From: Gerris lacustris
Lineage: Eukaryota > Arthropoda > Insecta > Hemiptera > Gerridae
Direction: 5' to 3'
DNA length: 64,000 bases
Assembly (NCBI GenBank): GCA_951217055.1
Contig: OX578277.1
Location: 116,681,904-116,745,903, forward strand
The notes beneath the pieces were generated by a model that was not told where the DNA came from, made no database searches, and saw nothing but the letters and a program-made list of their open reading frames with translations. Position 1 is the first letter of the stretch; each line of letters begins with the position of its first letter. Of this stretch, positions 11,101 to 22,997 are shown piece by piece. A program made the translations under genes and the position numbers.

Positions 11101-12035
11101 CTTTCTCTATGACATTATTACTCGTCCCGCCGGCACTAAAGATGAAGATTTGTGGCTCAAACACGGTATAATCACAGTATAGCTGGTTTTAGTGGAGTTT
11201 AGTCTTTCTCTATTCCTTTACGACTTCAAGACTAAGCTAAAGAAGTCATTAACTTACAGTTTGATTCTATGAAGTGGGTTGCAAATGAGGACATAAACAT
11301 TCTTGAGAGACGGGAAAGTGGAGAGTTGGAAGACTAGATTAGTGAAGGTAATGAAGTCAAAGTGGAGATGCGAGACGAAGAGAAGGGATAAAGCACCTGA
11401 TTCTCTGTCTATTGAAACAGAAGAGAATGGCTCAAGTATTGGGCTGTGGGCAGGTAGGTATGTCTAGAGTGTGCTGTATAATGCTAAGGTAGATTCTTGT
11501 GGTACAATAGACTCGAGGAGACTGGCTTCAGGACGATGAACCTGGTGGTGTAGCGCTGTCCTCCACTGTCCTCACCCAAACTCTTGCTCGCGTATACTCC
11601 GCGTACACGGCCAACCTCAAGCGGACCTTTGACTTTCAAACGCACCTTCATCCACTTCGCACTATCGCTTCTAATTTAAACGCCTTTTCACAACAACAAG
11701 ACCCATAAGGTTAATCCTAGTGCATATAATTTCCTTCCTCCAAATCTCTCCTTCCAATATAATGTAATGACTACATTCAAATATGGTACAATTACATTTT
11801 GTACTTGGTCATATGATACGGCCTTCACCCCACATTTTTCACAGCTCTTATCTTTTTTTTTAAAAAAAAAAAAACAAATTATTTATTGGCATAAGTAACA
11901 AAACAGTTTTGTGTATACCGGAGCCATAATGTTATTTTGAGTGGGGATAGTTTGTGCCTTTCATAATTTTTTTGATATTTTGTAAAGGATTTGAGCTTTT
12001 GAATTAATTAATAGCTTTTGGATAATTTCGGAGTA
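11101..12035. other. Unassigned DNA
   Basis: A less AT-rich segment at 11250-11640 contains short open frames. One has 33 codons and ends at about 11335 after ESGELED. No family is recognised, and exon status cannot be judged from sequence alone. Confidence 0.4.
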
Positions 12036-12612
12036 CATTTTTTATTATTATTTTTTTTTTTTTTATAAAATGGAAATTTTTGGTTGGGCTTTTGTTGGGA
12101 TAGTTTGTAGGTGTTTAAATGGGTATCATAGGCAGTCTGTGGACTGACTTAATGGGGGGACTAACCTGGCATTTGCCTAGAAATTGAGGGAAACCACAGA
12201 AAACCTCAATTAGGTTGGGTAGACCCGGGTCCTTCCTAAATTTTTCCTATGCTTTCCCTAAGTAATTTTTACTTTTTTAATTTTATTTCGTTTGTGGGTT
12301 TCTGTTGATGAGTGGACTCCAGATTTTTCATTTTTAGGCTAAGGGGAGTACTTAATTTATTTCTTTTACGAATTTTAGTGTGAGTTTAATATTTTTTAAA
12401 TTTGAGAATAGGATGGTCTTGATTTTTTCTTTTTTATCTTGGATTTCTTGGATCTTTAGTTCTTGGAATAATTTACTTGGTTCTGATTTGTATTTCGGAC
12501 ATTCCAATAGGATATGAGTTACATTTTCTTCTTTTTCTGGACAGTTATAACATATTGGGCTCTTATCTTAGAAATGTGTTGTTATTCTTCCCAGTACTGA
12601 TATACTGCATTA
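12036..12612 (-). mobile_element. 3' end of a non-LTR retrotransposon (LINE)
   Basis: On the minus strand this is the C-terminal end of a LINE ORF2, its stop codon at 12352-12354, a 3' UTR of about 300 bp and an A-rich tail at about 12036-12065. The 3' UTR contains an inverted repeat with AATTGAGGTTTTCTGTGG and CCACAGAAAACCTCAATT-like sequence. It is 5'-truncated, as is typical of LINE copies. I- or Jockey/R1-like affinity is inferred from the cysteine motif. Confidence 0.75.
12352..12612 (-). pseudogene. LINE ORF2 C-terminal fragment
   Basis: The minus strand reads VLGRITTHF, a stop codon, then DKSPICYNC and PEKEENVTHILLECPKYKSE, followed by a charged tail ending KFVKEIN and TAA at 12354-12352. 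The C-x2-C...H-x4-C spacing with HILLECP is the usual zinc-binding C-terminus of I/Jockey/R1-type ORF2 proteins. Reverse transcriptase and endonuclease are missing, and the in-frame TAA between THF and DKS kills the frame. It is a remnant with no function of its own. Confidence 0.8.
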
Positions 12613-12886
12613 TCATGCAGGACAAGTAATTAAATGACAAACCTAAATAGTTTCTTTTGCAAAGCCTTCATAGAAAATAATCAGCACTTTACTGTAAATT
12701 ATTCAGTTTGCAGACAATTTATTTACATACAAAAATCCCTTTATTCTATTTTTAATCACGATAAATAATCTTCCGAGTTTGCTGAAGATAACGGAAACTA
12801 GGTAATGGTTCTGAAAAACCAACATTTTTTACGTCTCTAATTACAAACAAAAATTTCAGAAATCTTTTTTACTCACCGGTAAACAT
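12613..12886 (+). repeat. Family T repeat, left end fragment
   Basis: From about 12762 it matches the family T start (ATCTTCCGAGTTTGCTGAAG and the following GGAAACTAGGTAATGG). It is cut by the TIR element at 12893 and resumes at 13686. 12613-12761 is unassigned. Confidence 0.65.
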
Positions 12887-12892
12887 TTATAG

Positions 12893-13679
12893 TTAGGGTT
12901 ACCATACGTCCGGATTTCGTCCGGACAGTCCGGATTTGAAACATCTGTCCGGTTTTGCGTCCGGATTTGAGAAATGTCCGGATTTTACTAAGATTAACGG
13001 AAAACGCAGCGAAAGCAGGAAATTTCATTCTACCACCAAAAAATCAAAATAAGTTGACTTGAAAAAATAAATTTTAAATACAAGCTTTCATTCCTATTCT
13101 TCTCGCCAACCCCATGCATTTGATACCCATATCAGGGGCGTGCTAAAAAAAATAACTAGTCCGCCATCTTGGGCTGCCCGCCATATTGGCTTTAGAATGA
13201 CGTCACTTAGCTAACCATGCATTGTCATCCAAACTAAATGTGTATGCAAAATTTCAATTCAGTCGGTTGAGGATAACTGCATAAAAATTCAGTTGCAAGA
13301 TTGGAAACCCGAACAAACATTGCAAATTAAATAAAAACTTGTAAAAAAATAAGCATTTTCTGAGGAAAATTAGTTAATCTGAAAAGCATGAAACAAGAAC
13401 TAATGAAGAACCTATCCCTGGACCCAGTAGAGACTAGCAAAAGTTGAATATGATATTAATAAATAACTATTAAAATATTAATAATAACAAATATTATATT
13501 ATTAAATATATAACGTAATTATATTATTTGTAACTTATTTATTTTCCCAATTATCCTCCAATTATTTTAGGCATATAATATAGGTATTTAGGGGGGTTAT
13601 AGATATATGACCCCCTCCCCCCCCCCCCTCAAAATTGCCTCTGTCCGGAACTGGCCTTCAGAAATTATGGTAACCCTAT
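12893..13679. mobile_element. 787-bp TIR element (TAGGGTTACCATA ends)
   Basis: The left end is TTAGGGTTACCATACGTCCG and the right end, reverse-complemented, is ATAGGGTTACCATA. Both flanks carry TTATAG (12887-12892 and 13680-13685), a candidate 6-bp target duplication. The left side is rich in GTCCGGA words (GTCCGGATTT several times), with one more GTCCGGA near the right end. It has no transposase, and a C run lies at 13611-13629. It interrupts a family T copy, whose two parts join across it. I place it near hAT-like elements only tentatively. Confidence 0.75.
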
Positions 13680-13685
13680 TTATAG

Positions 13686-13810
13686 TGCCATTTTTGGGCT
13701 CAATTTTTGTGAACAAACTGTTTCTCTTGCACATGAGCAGAAACATACATTTAATATCACTCGGTACTCATCTGATTTTTTATGAAATTTTGTTGGTTTG
13801 TCGAAAGTAA
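13686..13810 (+). repeat. Family T repeat, continuation
   Basis: CAATTTTTGTGAACAAAC, GCACATGAGCAGAAACATAC and TCATCTGATTTTTTATGAAA match the middle of the full family T copy at 39981-40580. Confidence 0.65.
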
Positions 13811-14489
13811 CATTGTCATACCTTTTATGGTTCATTCTTTAAATAAAATTATTCGCTATAAAGAGTAATTAATAATATGATAAATGTTTTTATTTAAAAA
13901 AAAAATTGAAACATTAAGGGCAATGTCCCAATTGGAGGAAGGAAATATAACCAATAATTACCATCTTTTTTCATATTAACAAAAAAAGGATAATATAGAA
14001 AAATAGGTTTAATGAACTGGTATATAAATGAATAATAATTAATATAAAAATACCATTTTTAAAAACTGGTCTTATTTTCAACATTTTTTTTTTTTTTTCT
14101 GTATTCTTCACCTAAATTGTTTCCATGTACAAATTTGGGGAAGATTGAAAGACGGGAAGTGTTTCAAAATTAGGGTAATAGGTGTGCGATGATACGTGCG
14201 ATGAAGCTTACAAAGCAAAGTAATATAAGACCAGTTAAAATCAATTATTTTGCTGTAAGAAAGGAACTTTGTTTTAGTGAATATCTACTGGTAAGTCATG
14301 TAATGGGAAAGGTTATAGTCTCGAGGAAGCTTTGAATATAAAACGATTTTTATTAAATTATAGATGTTTTTATTTTTTGTAAATTGACATTTACTGGTGG
14401 CTATATTAGGTAAAGGTGACGTTAAGTAGGCGAAGTTTGTGTACAGCCAAGTACTGTGCTACAGAAGCAAATGACAAGATTGAAGTGAC
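13811..14489. other. Unassigned AT-rich DNA
   Basis: No recognisable feature. A T run is near 14085. Confidence 0.5.
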
Positions 14490-14566
14490 TCTGTGGGCGA
14501 CTTTGCGTAACTACTGATCTCGTATAAACCTCTGGTTTGTGTCTCAGGGTCGAATCCTCCGCGGAT
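14490..14566 (+). other. Possible tRNA-like fragment
   Basis: GTGGGCGACTTTGCG is a loose A box. GGGTCGAATCC at 14548-14558 is a good B box at tRNA-like spacing. The anticodon and acceptor stems do not form, so this is at best a decayed SINE head. Confidence 0.3.
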
Positions 14567-15175
14567 TAGTTTCAACTCAGACAATCTTACAAGATTTCGT
14601 TTCCCTGTTTCCTCATGTTTCACGGATCCAACTAAAGCCAAGGTTTTTTTGTTTATCTCTCTGCCCGTCTCATCTTGTGATTAAATCAACACGATTTATA
14701 ACATTTAAGCAAGAGTCTAGACTTGGTTATTTTTTAAGGACAATATAAGAGCGTGTTTATTAAATGTACATAAGAATAAAACAGCAAATTAGTGTGGCAC
14801 ATAGCTTGCTCGCGTCCTGTCACGTATAAATTAAAATGATGTTATGCTTTTACAACACATAATATTGTCTAAATTATACTAGGCATCGCGTGGCTCTATT
14901 ATTGATGCGAGCGTATAGTAAGTAATAAATATGAATTGAATATTGACAAAATAGTTGAGTTGACAGTTAAAGAGTATGATTGTAATAGAGAATCTGGTAG
15001 TGAGGTAGCCACCCCGCATTCTTACTATCCTCTAACCACTCATTTCCTATTTAATTATTATAAAATGTATCACATCGCTACACAAGAACTTCTGCTTGTA
15101 TCAAGTTGAAATTTTACATGCCTGTTTCCATTCTAAACATTATAATTATTAACTTTACTTTTTAGGTTTCATTTT
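14567..15175. repeat. Mostly unassigned; family T end fragment
   Basis: 14790-14880 is a minus-strand family T end (GTGTGGCACATAGCTTGC, then ATTATGCTTTT-like sequence). It is followed by TAGGCATCGCGTGGCTCTAT, a word also found at 30400 and 35310 in family X. Confidence 0.5.
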
Positions 15176-15529
15176 TACTACGTTTTTATTAGCTTGCTTT
15201 CTTGTTTGTTTGTTTGTCCAGTACAAATCTTGCAATAGATTTTTAACTAACTTCCCGAGTAGCTAGACATTTGAAACTTTTAGAATAGCTCAGAACATGA
15301 TGACAATTCATTATTTTAATACTTTTAGCCATATTTCAGCAGAATTTAATTGGTGGTCAGCACATTTTGCTGTATGGAAAGTTAGTTCATAAAATCCGCA
15401 AGTTATTTTATTTGTTTTGACATTACCCATATTTACGAACTTCATTTTGACGGGTTTCAAATTTATGATTTGTGACAGAAAATTTAAAAACGTAGTATAT
15501 ATAAAAAGTTCTTTTTATCTTGTAATTTT
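15176..15529 (+). repeat. Family A repeat, short form
   Basis: Same ends as the long form, but it lacks the internal block of about 240 bp between AAATTTRTGA and CAGAAAATTTAAAAACGTAG. The other short copy is 27388-27753. Confidence 0.8.
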
Positions 15530-15599
15530 TCTGCATCAGTACTTCTTTTTCTTTACTTAAACACGACCGAGGCAAAAAGCCTTAACAACCCCCTCGATC

Positions 15600-15661
15600 T
15601 TGGGCTCATTTTTCAGGTAAGGAATCGGTATACCGATTCCTTACCTGAAATATGAGCCCAA
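15600..15661. repeat. 62-bp near-perfect palindrome
   Basis: Two 31-base arms meet with no spacer at 15630/15631. They start TTGGGCTCAT and end GGAATCGGTA, with one mismatched pair. Degenerate repeats of CGATACCG/CGAATCGG follow to about 15770, suggesting a decayed element end. Confidence 0.9.
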
Positions 15662-15872
15662 AAGAATCTGTACCGAATCGGTAAGATATAGGCGCTCAGT
15701 AAAGAATCTTACCGCATCGGAATACTAGCTTACCGATACCGCACCGATACCGTACCGACAAGTCAGGGAGCGGCCTAAGAGAACTTTTTTGAGTTTACTG
15801 AAAGCCCGTACTTGGCAACAATATATTTTAGGAGGAAATTAGGTAGCAACAATTAATTAATCGCTGTTAAAT
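15662..15872. repeat. Degenerate TACCGATACCG repeats, then unassigned DNA
   Basis: GAATCTGTACCGAATCGG, GAATCTTACCGCATCGG and TACCGATACCGCACCGATAC are related short repeats that continue the palindrome's end sequence. Confidence 0.6.
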
Positions 15873-16352
15873 ATAGTACATTACGCGTCGAGTGCGGAAA
15901 GTCGCATTTTGCATGCGAGTGTGGAGTTTGCACCCGAGCGACAGCGAGGGTAGTAAAACCACACGAGCAAAGCAAAATGCCGTTTTCGCACGAGTTGCGT
16001 AGCGTACTTTATCTACGAATGTTGGATTTTAATAATAAATACAGAATTAATTATTTCGGGAGGAGTAAGTATTATTCTCCTCATTTTCGTCTTATCACTT
16101 AAATCACTCAGTTTTTCACTAAAAACTCGATATAAACCGTTACTTTAATTAAACAAATAGCAAATTAGTTTTGTTAGGTGTAAACAAACTCGCTAATCGC
16201 GTGCGTACAGGTGAAGAATTCTTCTTTTTTACCGCCCTAGGGCTGAAGAAATGAAATTATAAAAACGCGCATGCGCAATGAATACAAGTACGTAAAGAAT
16301 CACTTTCTATTCAGAGATACAATGTTTATATTTCGTATCAATCGTAGATAAA
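15873..16352 (+). repeat. Family C repeat, copy B
   Basis: Starts ATAGTACATTACGCGTCGAG and ends ATCAATCGTAGATAAA. The left end is a large hairpin. Its left arm holds GCATTTTGCATGCGAGTGTG, and the right arm holds CACACGAGCAAAGCAAAATG plus CGCACGAGTTGCGT. The cap ACCCGAGCGACAGCGAGGGT lies at 15932-15951. The second hairpin (near 16216-16250) is truncated in this copy. Confidence 0.85.
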
Positions 16353-16923
16353 AAATCAAAATCAAAGAAAATTTGTTTTAAGTTTGGCACAAAATAAAGA
16401 ATGAGTAACTTAACAAAACTTATCAAATAAATAATTTCGACCCAAAAGACTTTTCTTAAGAAGTAATGATGTGATGGTACGCACCATTAAGCCCGTGTCC
16501 ATCCTGAACATCATTATAGTTGGACGTGACGTGAAGAGGTCTGGAAACCTTGGTGGTACGACGCCCCAGCTTGTGTTTACCTCCGCACTCTAGACCGAGT
16601 CTTATAAGCTCACTGTTAATGAACCTGCACACAGTTCAATGGCTTCAGTGTACCTTCTGGTCCTGTGTACCGTGTACCGTGTACCTCTCACCAGCGCTTT
16701 CCTGCGTGCACAGCCCTCCTAGAACAAAGTCGGCATCTGTTCAAACAATAGAAACCAAACAGGGACCAAGTTAGGAAACCCACACCTTCTGTCATCCAAT
16801 AATAATTATTTAAAAAAAAAAATCATTCCACACTCCAAAAAACAAACATATGATTCAATTACAAATAACGTCGTTAAAGTAACAATACCAAAAACAACGT
16901 CACAACAATCCTTAAATGAGATG

Positions 16924-16960
<37 letters not shown>

Positions 16961-17179
16961 TAATTTCCGGTACTAATTAACTAATTTGAAATAATTGTAC
17001 ATCTATTCTTTAGCATAGATTGTGATTAAGACCGCAAGAAAAATGTTTCATTCTAAATAACTTTAAAATGATCTATAGAGCTGTGGGTGTTCTGATCATA
17101 TCTTGTTTTTAAAAATTACTGATTTATTTAAAATATTTATGTTCGACACATACTTATGACTAGAGAGGTTAATAAAAGT
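16353..17179. other. Unassigned DNA with a 35-base T run
   Basis: A T homopolymer lies at 16925-16959. A less AT-rich segment at 16490-16780 has an open frame without recognisable domains. Confidence 0.45.
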
Positions 17180-17275
17180 AACAACAATATTGTCACCACA
17201 ATTTTATATTATTAAAAAGACGCGTTTCGACATATAATCATCTTCAGTGTGTGTTAACTTAGTAAGGGATAATTC
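17180..17275 (-). other. Possible Penelope-type terminal remnant
   Basis: On the minus strand CTGAAGA (17247-17241) is followed by GAAAC (17228-17224) and GCGTC. This resembles the CUGANGA/GAAAC core of degenerate hammerhead motifs in Penelope-like element termini. Stem II does not form convincingly. Similar words occur at 43178-43212 and 46964-46995. Confidence 0.3.
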
Positions 17276-17439
17276 TGTACTAAGCTAACTATTTTACAAA
17301 CATTTATTATAAACTAACAGTACAGGGTGGGGGTAGACTAGGGCTGTGTGGGTAGAAGGATTACGGTAGGAACAAGGTAAGGGATATGGAGTTGAGATCC
17401 AAGACACAACCCAGTAAAGCTATGGTTCAGATAATTACC
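17276..17439. other. Unassigned DNA
   Basis: Contains a G-rich stretch (GGGTGGGGGTAGACTAGGG). No feature is assigned. Confidence 0.4.
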
Positions 17440-17700
17440 TGCTGTACTATATATCTTTACAGAGTACCTTTGCTCATCTGATTTTTATGAAATTTGAATG
17501 TTTTATCGAAAGCAGACTGCAAATAGCACCAGATTAATTTCAACCAACTTGCTTAATAGATACTTTAATTTATGTAAAAATCAAACGGGGGAAATATTAA
17601 ATAAATTAGATAATAATGGCTTGTAAAAGCATAAATCAATAAAGTACGTTATAGGATGCGAAGAAGGTATGTGCCCCACTAATTGGCAATCTATTCTGTC
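17440..17700 (+). repeat. Family T repeat, 3' part
   Basis: From CTCATCTGATTTTTATGAAA through CAAACGGGGGAAATATTAAA to CCCACTAATTGGCAATCTAT, matching the 3' half of the full copy at 39981-40580. Confidence 0.75.
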
Positions 17701-17913
17701 TGAAAATAGTCGTCTAATTGTTATTATTATGCAATGAAAAAAAGGAACGGTTCCGGCAATGCTAGTAGAGCTGTGACAATGCGGTTATTTACTTGGTTTT
17801 GAACCGAGAACATTTAGCCTGTCGGAAAACTTGGACACTTTTTCTTGTCGCAAGAATAATATACTTGACGGTACTTTAAGGCGTAATGTGACGGCAAGCA
17901 TAAAACATTTTAT
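17701..17913. other. Unassigned DNA
   Basis: Nothing recognisable is seen. Confidence 0.4.
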
Positions 17914-18516
17914 TGCTACGTTTTTATTAGATTGCTTTCTTGTTTGTTTGTCCGGTACAAATCTGGCAATCGATTTCTAACTAACTTCCCGAATAACTAG
18001 ACTTTTGAAACTTTTAGCATAGCTCATAACACGATGACAATGCATTATTTTAATACTTTTAGCCATCTTTCAGCAGAATTTAATTGATTTTCAGCAAATT
18101 TTGCTGTACGGAAAGTTAGTTCGAAAAAAATCCGCAAGTTATTTTATTTGTTTTGCCATGTCCCATATTTACGTAATCTTCATTTTGACGGGTTCCAAAT
18201 TTGTGATAGATAAACATTGAATGACAGCAAAACAGGAAATATCGATTATATTATTTCAAATATATCGATGGCACGGTTTAGATTTGGTGTTGGGGAGATC
18301 CGTTGTTCAAAGATTTGTCCTTTTATAGGTTTAAGATCAGCTCTCTGGATGGTTGTCATTTATGCGTGAAGTAAATTATTTCGGAACTATTTTTTTTTTT
18401 TTCACTAACATTATATATTATATAACAATAACAATTATATTATCAACATTACATACGATTCAACAGAAAATTTAAAAACGTAGAATATAAAAAGTTCTTT
18501 TTATCTTGAAATTATT
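17914..18516 (+). repeat. Family A repeat, long form
   Basis: Full copy with CTACGTTTTTA/TAAAAACGTAG ends. It includes the internal block with ATCGATTATATTATTTCAAA and TTTGGTGTTGGGGAGATCCG that the short form lacks. Confidence 0.85.
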
Positions 18517-19054
18517 ATTTCTTGGTACAATGAAGAGTTTGAGTTGACTCAATGTAAGCTAATTTTTATCACAAGTGTAGTTACGATTGAGCTGGTATTA
18601 AAGCAGGTTGTTAGGCGTGTTCTCAGATGAGAGTGCAGTTGTTTCTTGTTACAATCGGTTTGCGGCTGTCAGGAGTTAACCTATTCTCGTACCAACACTA
18701 ATAACGCTTTCTTGAGACAAGCATACTAACAGTAAATTAATGCAACTTAAATAACTTTGACACAAGTATAATTAAGTCGATTATCAGGTTGTGCAAGTAC
18801 AATGAGGTTAATTAAACCACCAGTGTGTTTTTATTAAAGTGTGCACTAACTGATGCCATTTTGTTTGATTATCACAAAATATCGGTCAATACAACCAAGA
18901 ATTCTGATCATTTTTTTATTTATTTTTATATACATATTTAAATTTAATTTTTATTTATTTATAAAAGGGATGCTAAGTTCAAACGTTATTCTACCAACAA
19001 TATTCCATGGAATCAGAGTCAAAGTTTGTATCATCAGTGCACTGCGAAAACAAG
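18517..19054. other. Unassigned AT-rich DNA
   Basis: No recognised element. Confidence 0.5.
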
Positions 19055-19235
19055 AAGCTTAAAGGCCCCTCCAGACTCTCACGAAGTGGCCCGAAGTCGG
19101 GCGAGGAAGGAGAATGTGAAGAGGTTGCTCGTGGTTCCTCGGGGGTCCTTTCCTCGCCTCGCCCGACTTCGCTTCAAATGCGGTTTTTTGGCCCGAGTCA
19201 AAGGGGACGCGAGGAACATTAAGTCATGGCAATGA
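19055..19235. repeat. GC-rich inverted-repeat island
   Basis: A GC-rich patch in AT-rich surroundings. GAAGTCGGGCGAGG near 19093 pairs with CCTCGCCCGACTTCG near 19155-19172, and AAGGCCCCTCCAGACTCTC begins the patch. It may be one end of a DNA element. The frames through it have no family assignment. Confidence 0.5.
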
Positions 19236-20722
19236 GGTGCTCGCCATGAAGCACAATAAGAAAAAAAAAAAAAATATTGCGAAATATTGGACTTAGCGAA
19301 GTATTGCGAAGTGAAGTATAGCGAAGTATACTTATATAGACTTGGTGAAATATTGGAATTAGTCGTCACCATGAAATTCCACGTTGGTCACCATCAGTAA
19401 TAACTAATGATAACCGATCTAGTAAATTAATTACGTATGATGACCAACTAATAAGGATGACGAGAATACTCGTTCATAGCACTGAAAGAAAACATCCTAT
19501 CTTTTCTTAACTAATACTGAGATAAATAATAATCAAGTTTATCCGTTATCGAGTCAAACAATCTACGAATTTTATTTGTCATTTATTGATTATATTGTAA
19601 ATTTTCTACATAAAATTAAATGGATAAATGAATTGTTTAAATTGCGATTTTCTAGAGAAACAATAGATTACCTTACATATTGAAGAGATGATGTAACTAA
19701 ATTCTAATCAGACAATTATACAAAAAAATAAAATAAGTAAAAAAATAAAATACACAAAAATTATTTTCCATCCAATTCATTTTGATTCGATACCAAATCC
19801 CCATTATGTAATAACGAAAAATCTAACATTTATTATTAGTTTTTCGTGAACAATATTTTTTACATAAGTGATGATAAAAAAAGGACGAAGATATGATTCG
19901 ATGTTAAGACACGATCTCTTAATCATTACTACGCAATGTGTTGAACCAGGAAAATAAAATTAGAAAATAAAAAGGAAATAAATATAAAGAAAAAATAATG
20001 TAGAGGAAGATAGATGGAAGAAGATTATTTTAGTGTGATCTCATGAGGTTCTATTATCCTTGGTTAGATTCTATTCCTGAGCATGGACCAAATTAGAACT
20101 GCGTTTGAACTTCTAGGTTCACTGCCGAGGTCAGGGTCACTCCTCGTGTAATAGCACACACCAGATCACCCAAATTATTCCATCTCAACTCAAGATCTAC
20201 GCGTAAGTATGATTAATCTTACACACACTTAAAGTAACCAAAATTATCAATTGGTGGTCTTCATCAGCAATTCGATTCATTTACAAAAATCTATTTTAAT
20301 AGGACTGGAAATGTTTGAGGCACATAGCTTCCTCACCTTCAAATCTCTGCCCAAATCACGTGATTATAAAATGCAAAGTTTCATACATTTCCGGGTACTT
20401 TCCGAGATACAGGTGCTTCAATCACCTACAGACAGACAGACAAACACAGAATATTATAAGGGTCCATCATTTTGCTTAAGGACTCTAAAAAAAATCTAGG
20501 AAGATTTTAAGGAACTTAATCTTGGTATCTAAAACTTAAATGCAACATTTCTTTTTTTCATTTACTTTTTTCGTGGCAAGCAAATTGGAGCAGTCACAAA
20601 ATCCTCAATAAATTGAGAGATAAGCTATATATTTAGAGAGAGGTAGAACAGCCAACGTTTTACAAAACTAGGAATCAGTTTAGCCCAATGGATTATGTTG
20701 ATTAGTTGTTTTCCGGCTTGAT
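19236..20722. other. Unassigned AT-rich DNA
   Basis: Degenerate GCGAAGTAT words lie near 19280-19335. A short family T-like segment (GAGGCACATAGCTTCCTCAC, then GACAGACAGACA) lies at 20310-20445. No gene is seen. Confidence 0.45.
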
Positions 20723-20957
20723 TGGAGGTAATTTGAGGTGATTTAAGGGGGTTAAAGGTATTTTGATGTAGCTGGAGGTGGTTTGAGGTAGTTTGAGGCG
20801 GTTTGAGATAGTTTGAGGTGGTTTGAGGTAGTTTGAGGTGGTTTGAGGTAAATTGAGGTGTTTTGAGATAGTTTGAGGTGGTTTGAGATAGTTTGAGGTG
20901 GTTTGAGGTAGTTTGAGGTGGTTTGAGATAGTTTGAGGTGGTTTGAGATGGTTTGAA
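20723..20957 (+). repeat. Decamer minisatellite TTTGAGGTGG
   Basis: About 23 decamers that alternate between TTTGAGGTGG and TTTGAGGTAG or TTTGAGATAG, giving a 20-bp higher-order unit. The decamer differs by one base from the array at 3889-4268. Confidence 0.95.
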
Positions 20958-22679
20958 CCGGTGTTGATAATTCTTTTGATTATTCTTTCATCTTAATCTC
21001 CAAAAGATTCTATTAACGAATCTACAAGATTACCCTAGAATTAACAATATTCCTTGTCATTACAATATTGCATCATCTATGATGAAGTTCTGTTCAATAT
21101 TTTTGTGTACGAAATCATAAAATATGTAAATTGCATCATATAATTTTTTATTCAAATTGCGGCGTAGTCAATGGATTTAACTCGACTTGATTAAAAAGTA
21201 CAGGTTTTGACTTGGCGGACTTTATGCAGCAGGTATCCGTTACTTAACTGCATTATTTACTACAGAAATAATTTTACTGTATTCAACTAGTTTATATTCG
21301 TACCTAATTATTCAATATTATAGAGGGATTTATTTTTAAATAAGTTTTATTTCAATGACAACTAATGCTTATTTATAATTCAAGGCTAAATACCTCAATT
21401 AATACTACGGTACTTAAATTTCAATGGAATGTTCATACACTACTTTTTTTCATTTTCAAAAATGTTTCGTTTTCAAGCTGAGCGAAAGAAGTGAAAGTAT
21501 GGTAGATATTTTATTTAAGAGTTACAAATCAAAACATATCACATGCAGTAATTATCGATGAGTTAATAAACTAAGTTGATTAAAACAGCAATATTTCAGT
21601 GTTTTGGCGTAAAGTAAGTACTGGGTTTGTTAAGGAAGGATAATCATTAAGTTGACGATGAATCAAGTTCTCACAGGTGTTTTGACATTATTCAATATTG
21701 AGAGTATAGCCATTACCAATATTACAATTCCCTATAAAATTTAAATTTTCCTGTACACATAAATGTGTTGAAAGGGAAATAAACAATTGAATCATAATTA
21801 TTTCATTGGCTTAGAAATATTTACAGATTTCCTCAATGGTGAGAAGAATGTCAAGAATCGATCTGAAATGTAAAATGGGGATTACCGCATTAATACTATG
21901 TCATCCCCCCCCCCCTTCCCCACTGTCCTGTTTTAGTTGTAATGATATTGCAAATTAAGGACTCACAAAGAAATATGAACATAAAACATTTCCTTGATTT
22001 TTCTTTTAGAAGTGGCTTTAATAAATTTGAGGATCTATATTTCTTTGTACCGAAGTAATTTCCGTCGGACTTTTTATGGAGTTTTCACAGCTCTGAGTTT
22101 CGAGGGTAATGAAAAATAAAGACTGGTATAATTGTGATGCAACTTGTATATTGTAGCATCACGTCGGTCGGAGAAGGATGAATCCTTGTGATGACCCTCT
22201 CAGGATGGTTTTCTAAATAGGAATCGTGATGATTCTCCCCTCCTCAAGAGGTCCTGCCTAGGTTGCTAAGCATCAGAAAGACAATAGCCTCGGAATCCTT
22301 CCTCCGGTCAAAATGTCAGCATCTTAACATCCTTTACCCGATCTCTACTGCTACAAGGATAAGCTTCAGATATAGAAGAAACAACGTCCTTTCGAAAAAC
22401 AGAAGAATCTATATCTATATATAGTTCACCTGTATCCCATGATTTAAACCAAGATCCTGCAGATTAAATTGAACTTTCATAACCTTCCTTTATAACACCG
22501 CACGAGAAAAAAAAATCAACGAAAAAAAGAAATTTTCATTTTACCATTTCTAGTTTTGAAAGTTTTTTGAGTTATGAATACACTTCTTTTTGTATAAGTG
22601 CTAATTTCTCTCTAATTCAGGGGAATAATTATCGCTATTCCTTTTAATACAATATTTAATTATTAACATTGGTAACTAA
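20958..22679. other. Unassigned AT-rich DNA
   Basis: A C run lies near 21905. The words CTCAAGAGGTCCTG (22243) and CAGGATGG-type sequence recur at about 26780 as a weak dispersed similarity. No gene is seen. Confidence 0.45.
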
Positions 22680-22775
22680 TGAATGATTAGCGCAACTATT
22701 TGAACCCAAGGGTACTTAGCGACATAACTGCGGTCATGGTTCGAATCTCAGAAAGCTAACACAAATATTACGCTG
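22680..22775 (+). other. Possible tRNA-like fragment
   Basis: TTAGCGCAACTATTTGA could be a loose A box. GGTTCGAATCTC near 22739 is a B box at plausible spacing. The stems do not pair well. Confidence 0.3.
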
Positions 22776-22997
22776 ATGATTATACTAAGTGGATATCCCG
22801 TAACAAACAGAAAACCAAGTTTTTTTTAAATGCTTCCATCTACCCAGTGTAAGGATAGAAATGACAACTCATGAGCCTCGACAGGAGACAGAGACATGAG
22901 TCGCACAACGTCATTTTGCCACCCAGCAACAGGGTCTCAAAATTTCACAGTCTAAAGGATTTCTATTGGGGAATTTTTAAATTTAGAGACGTTAGAA

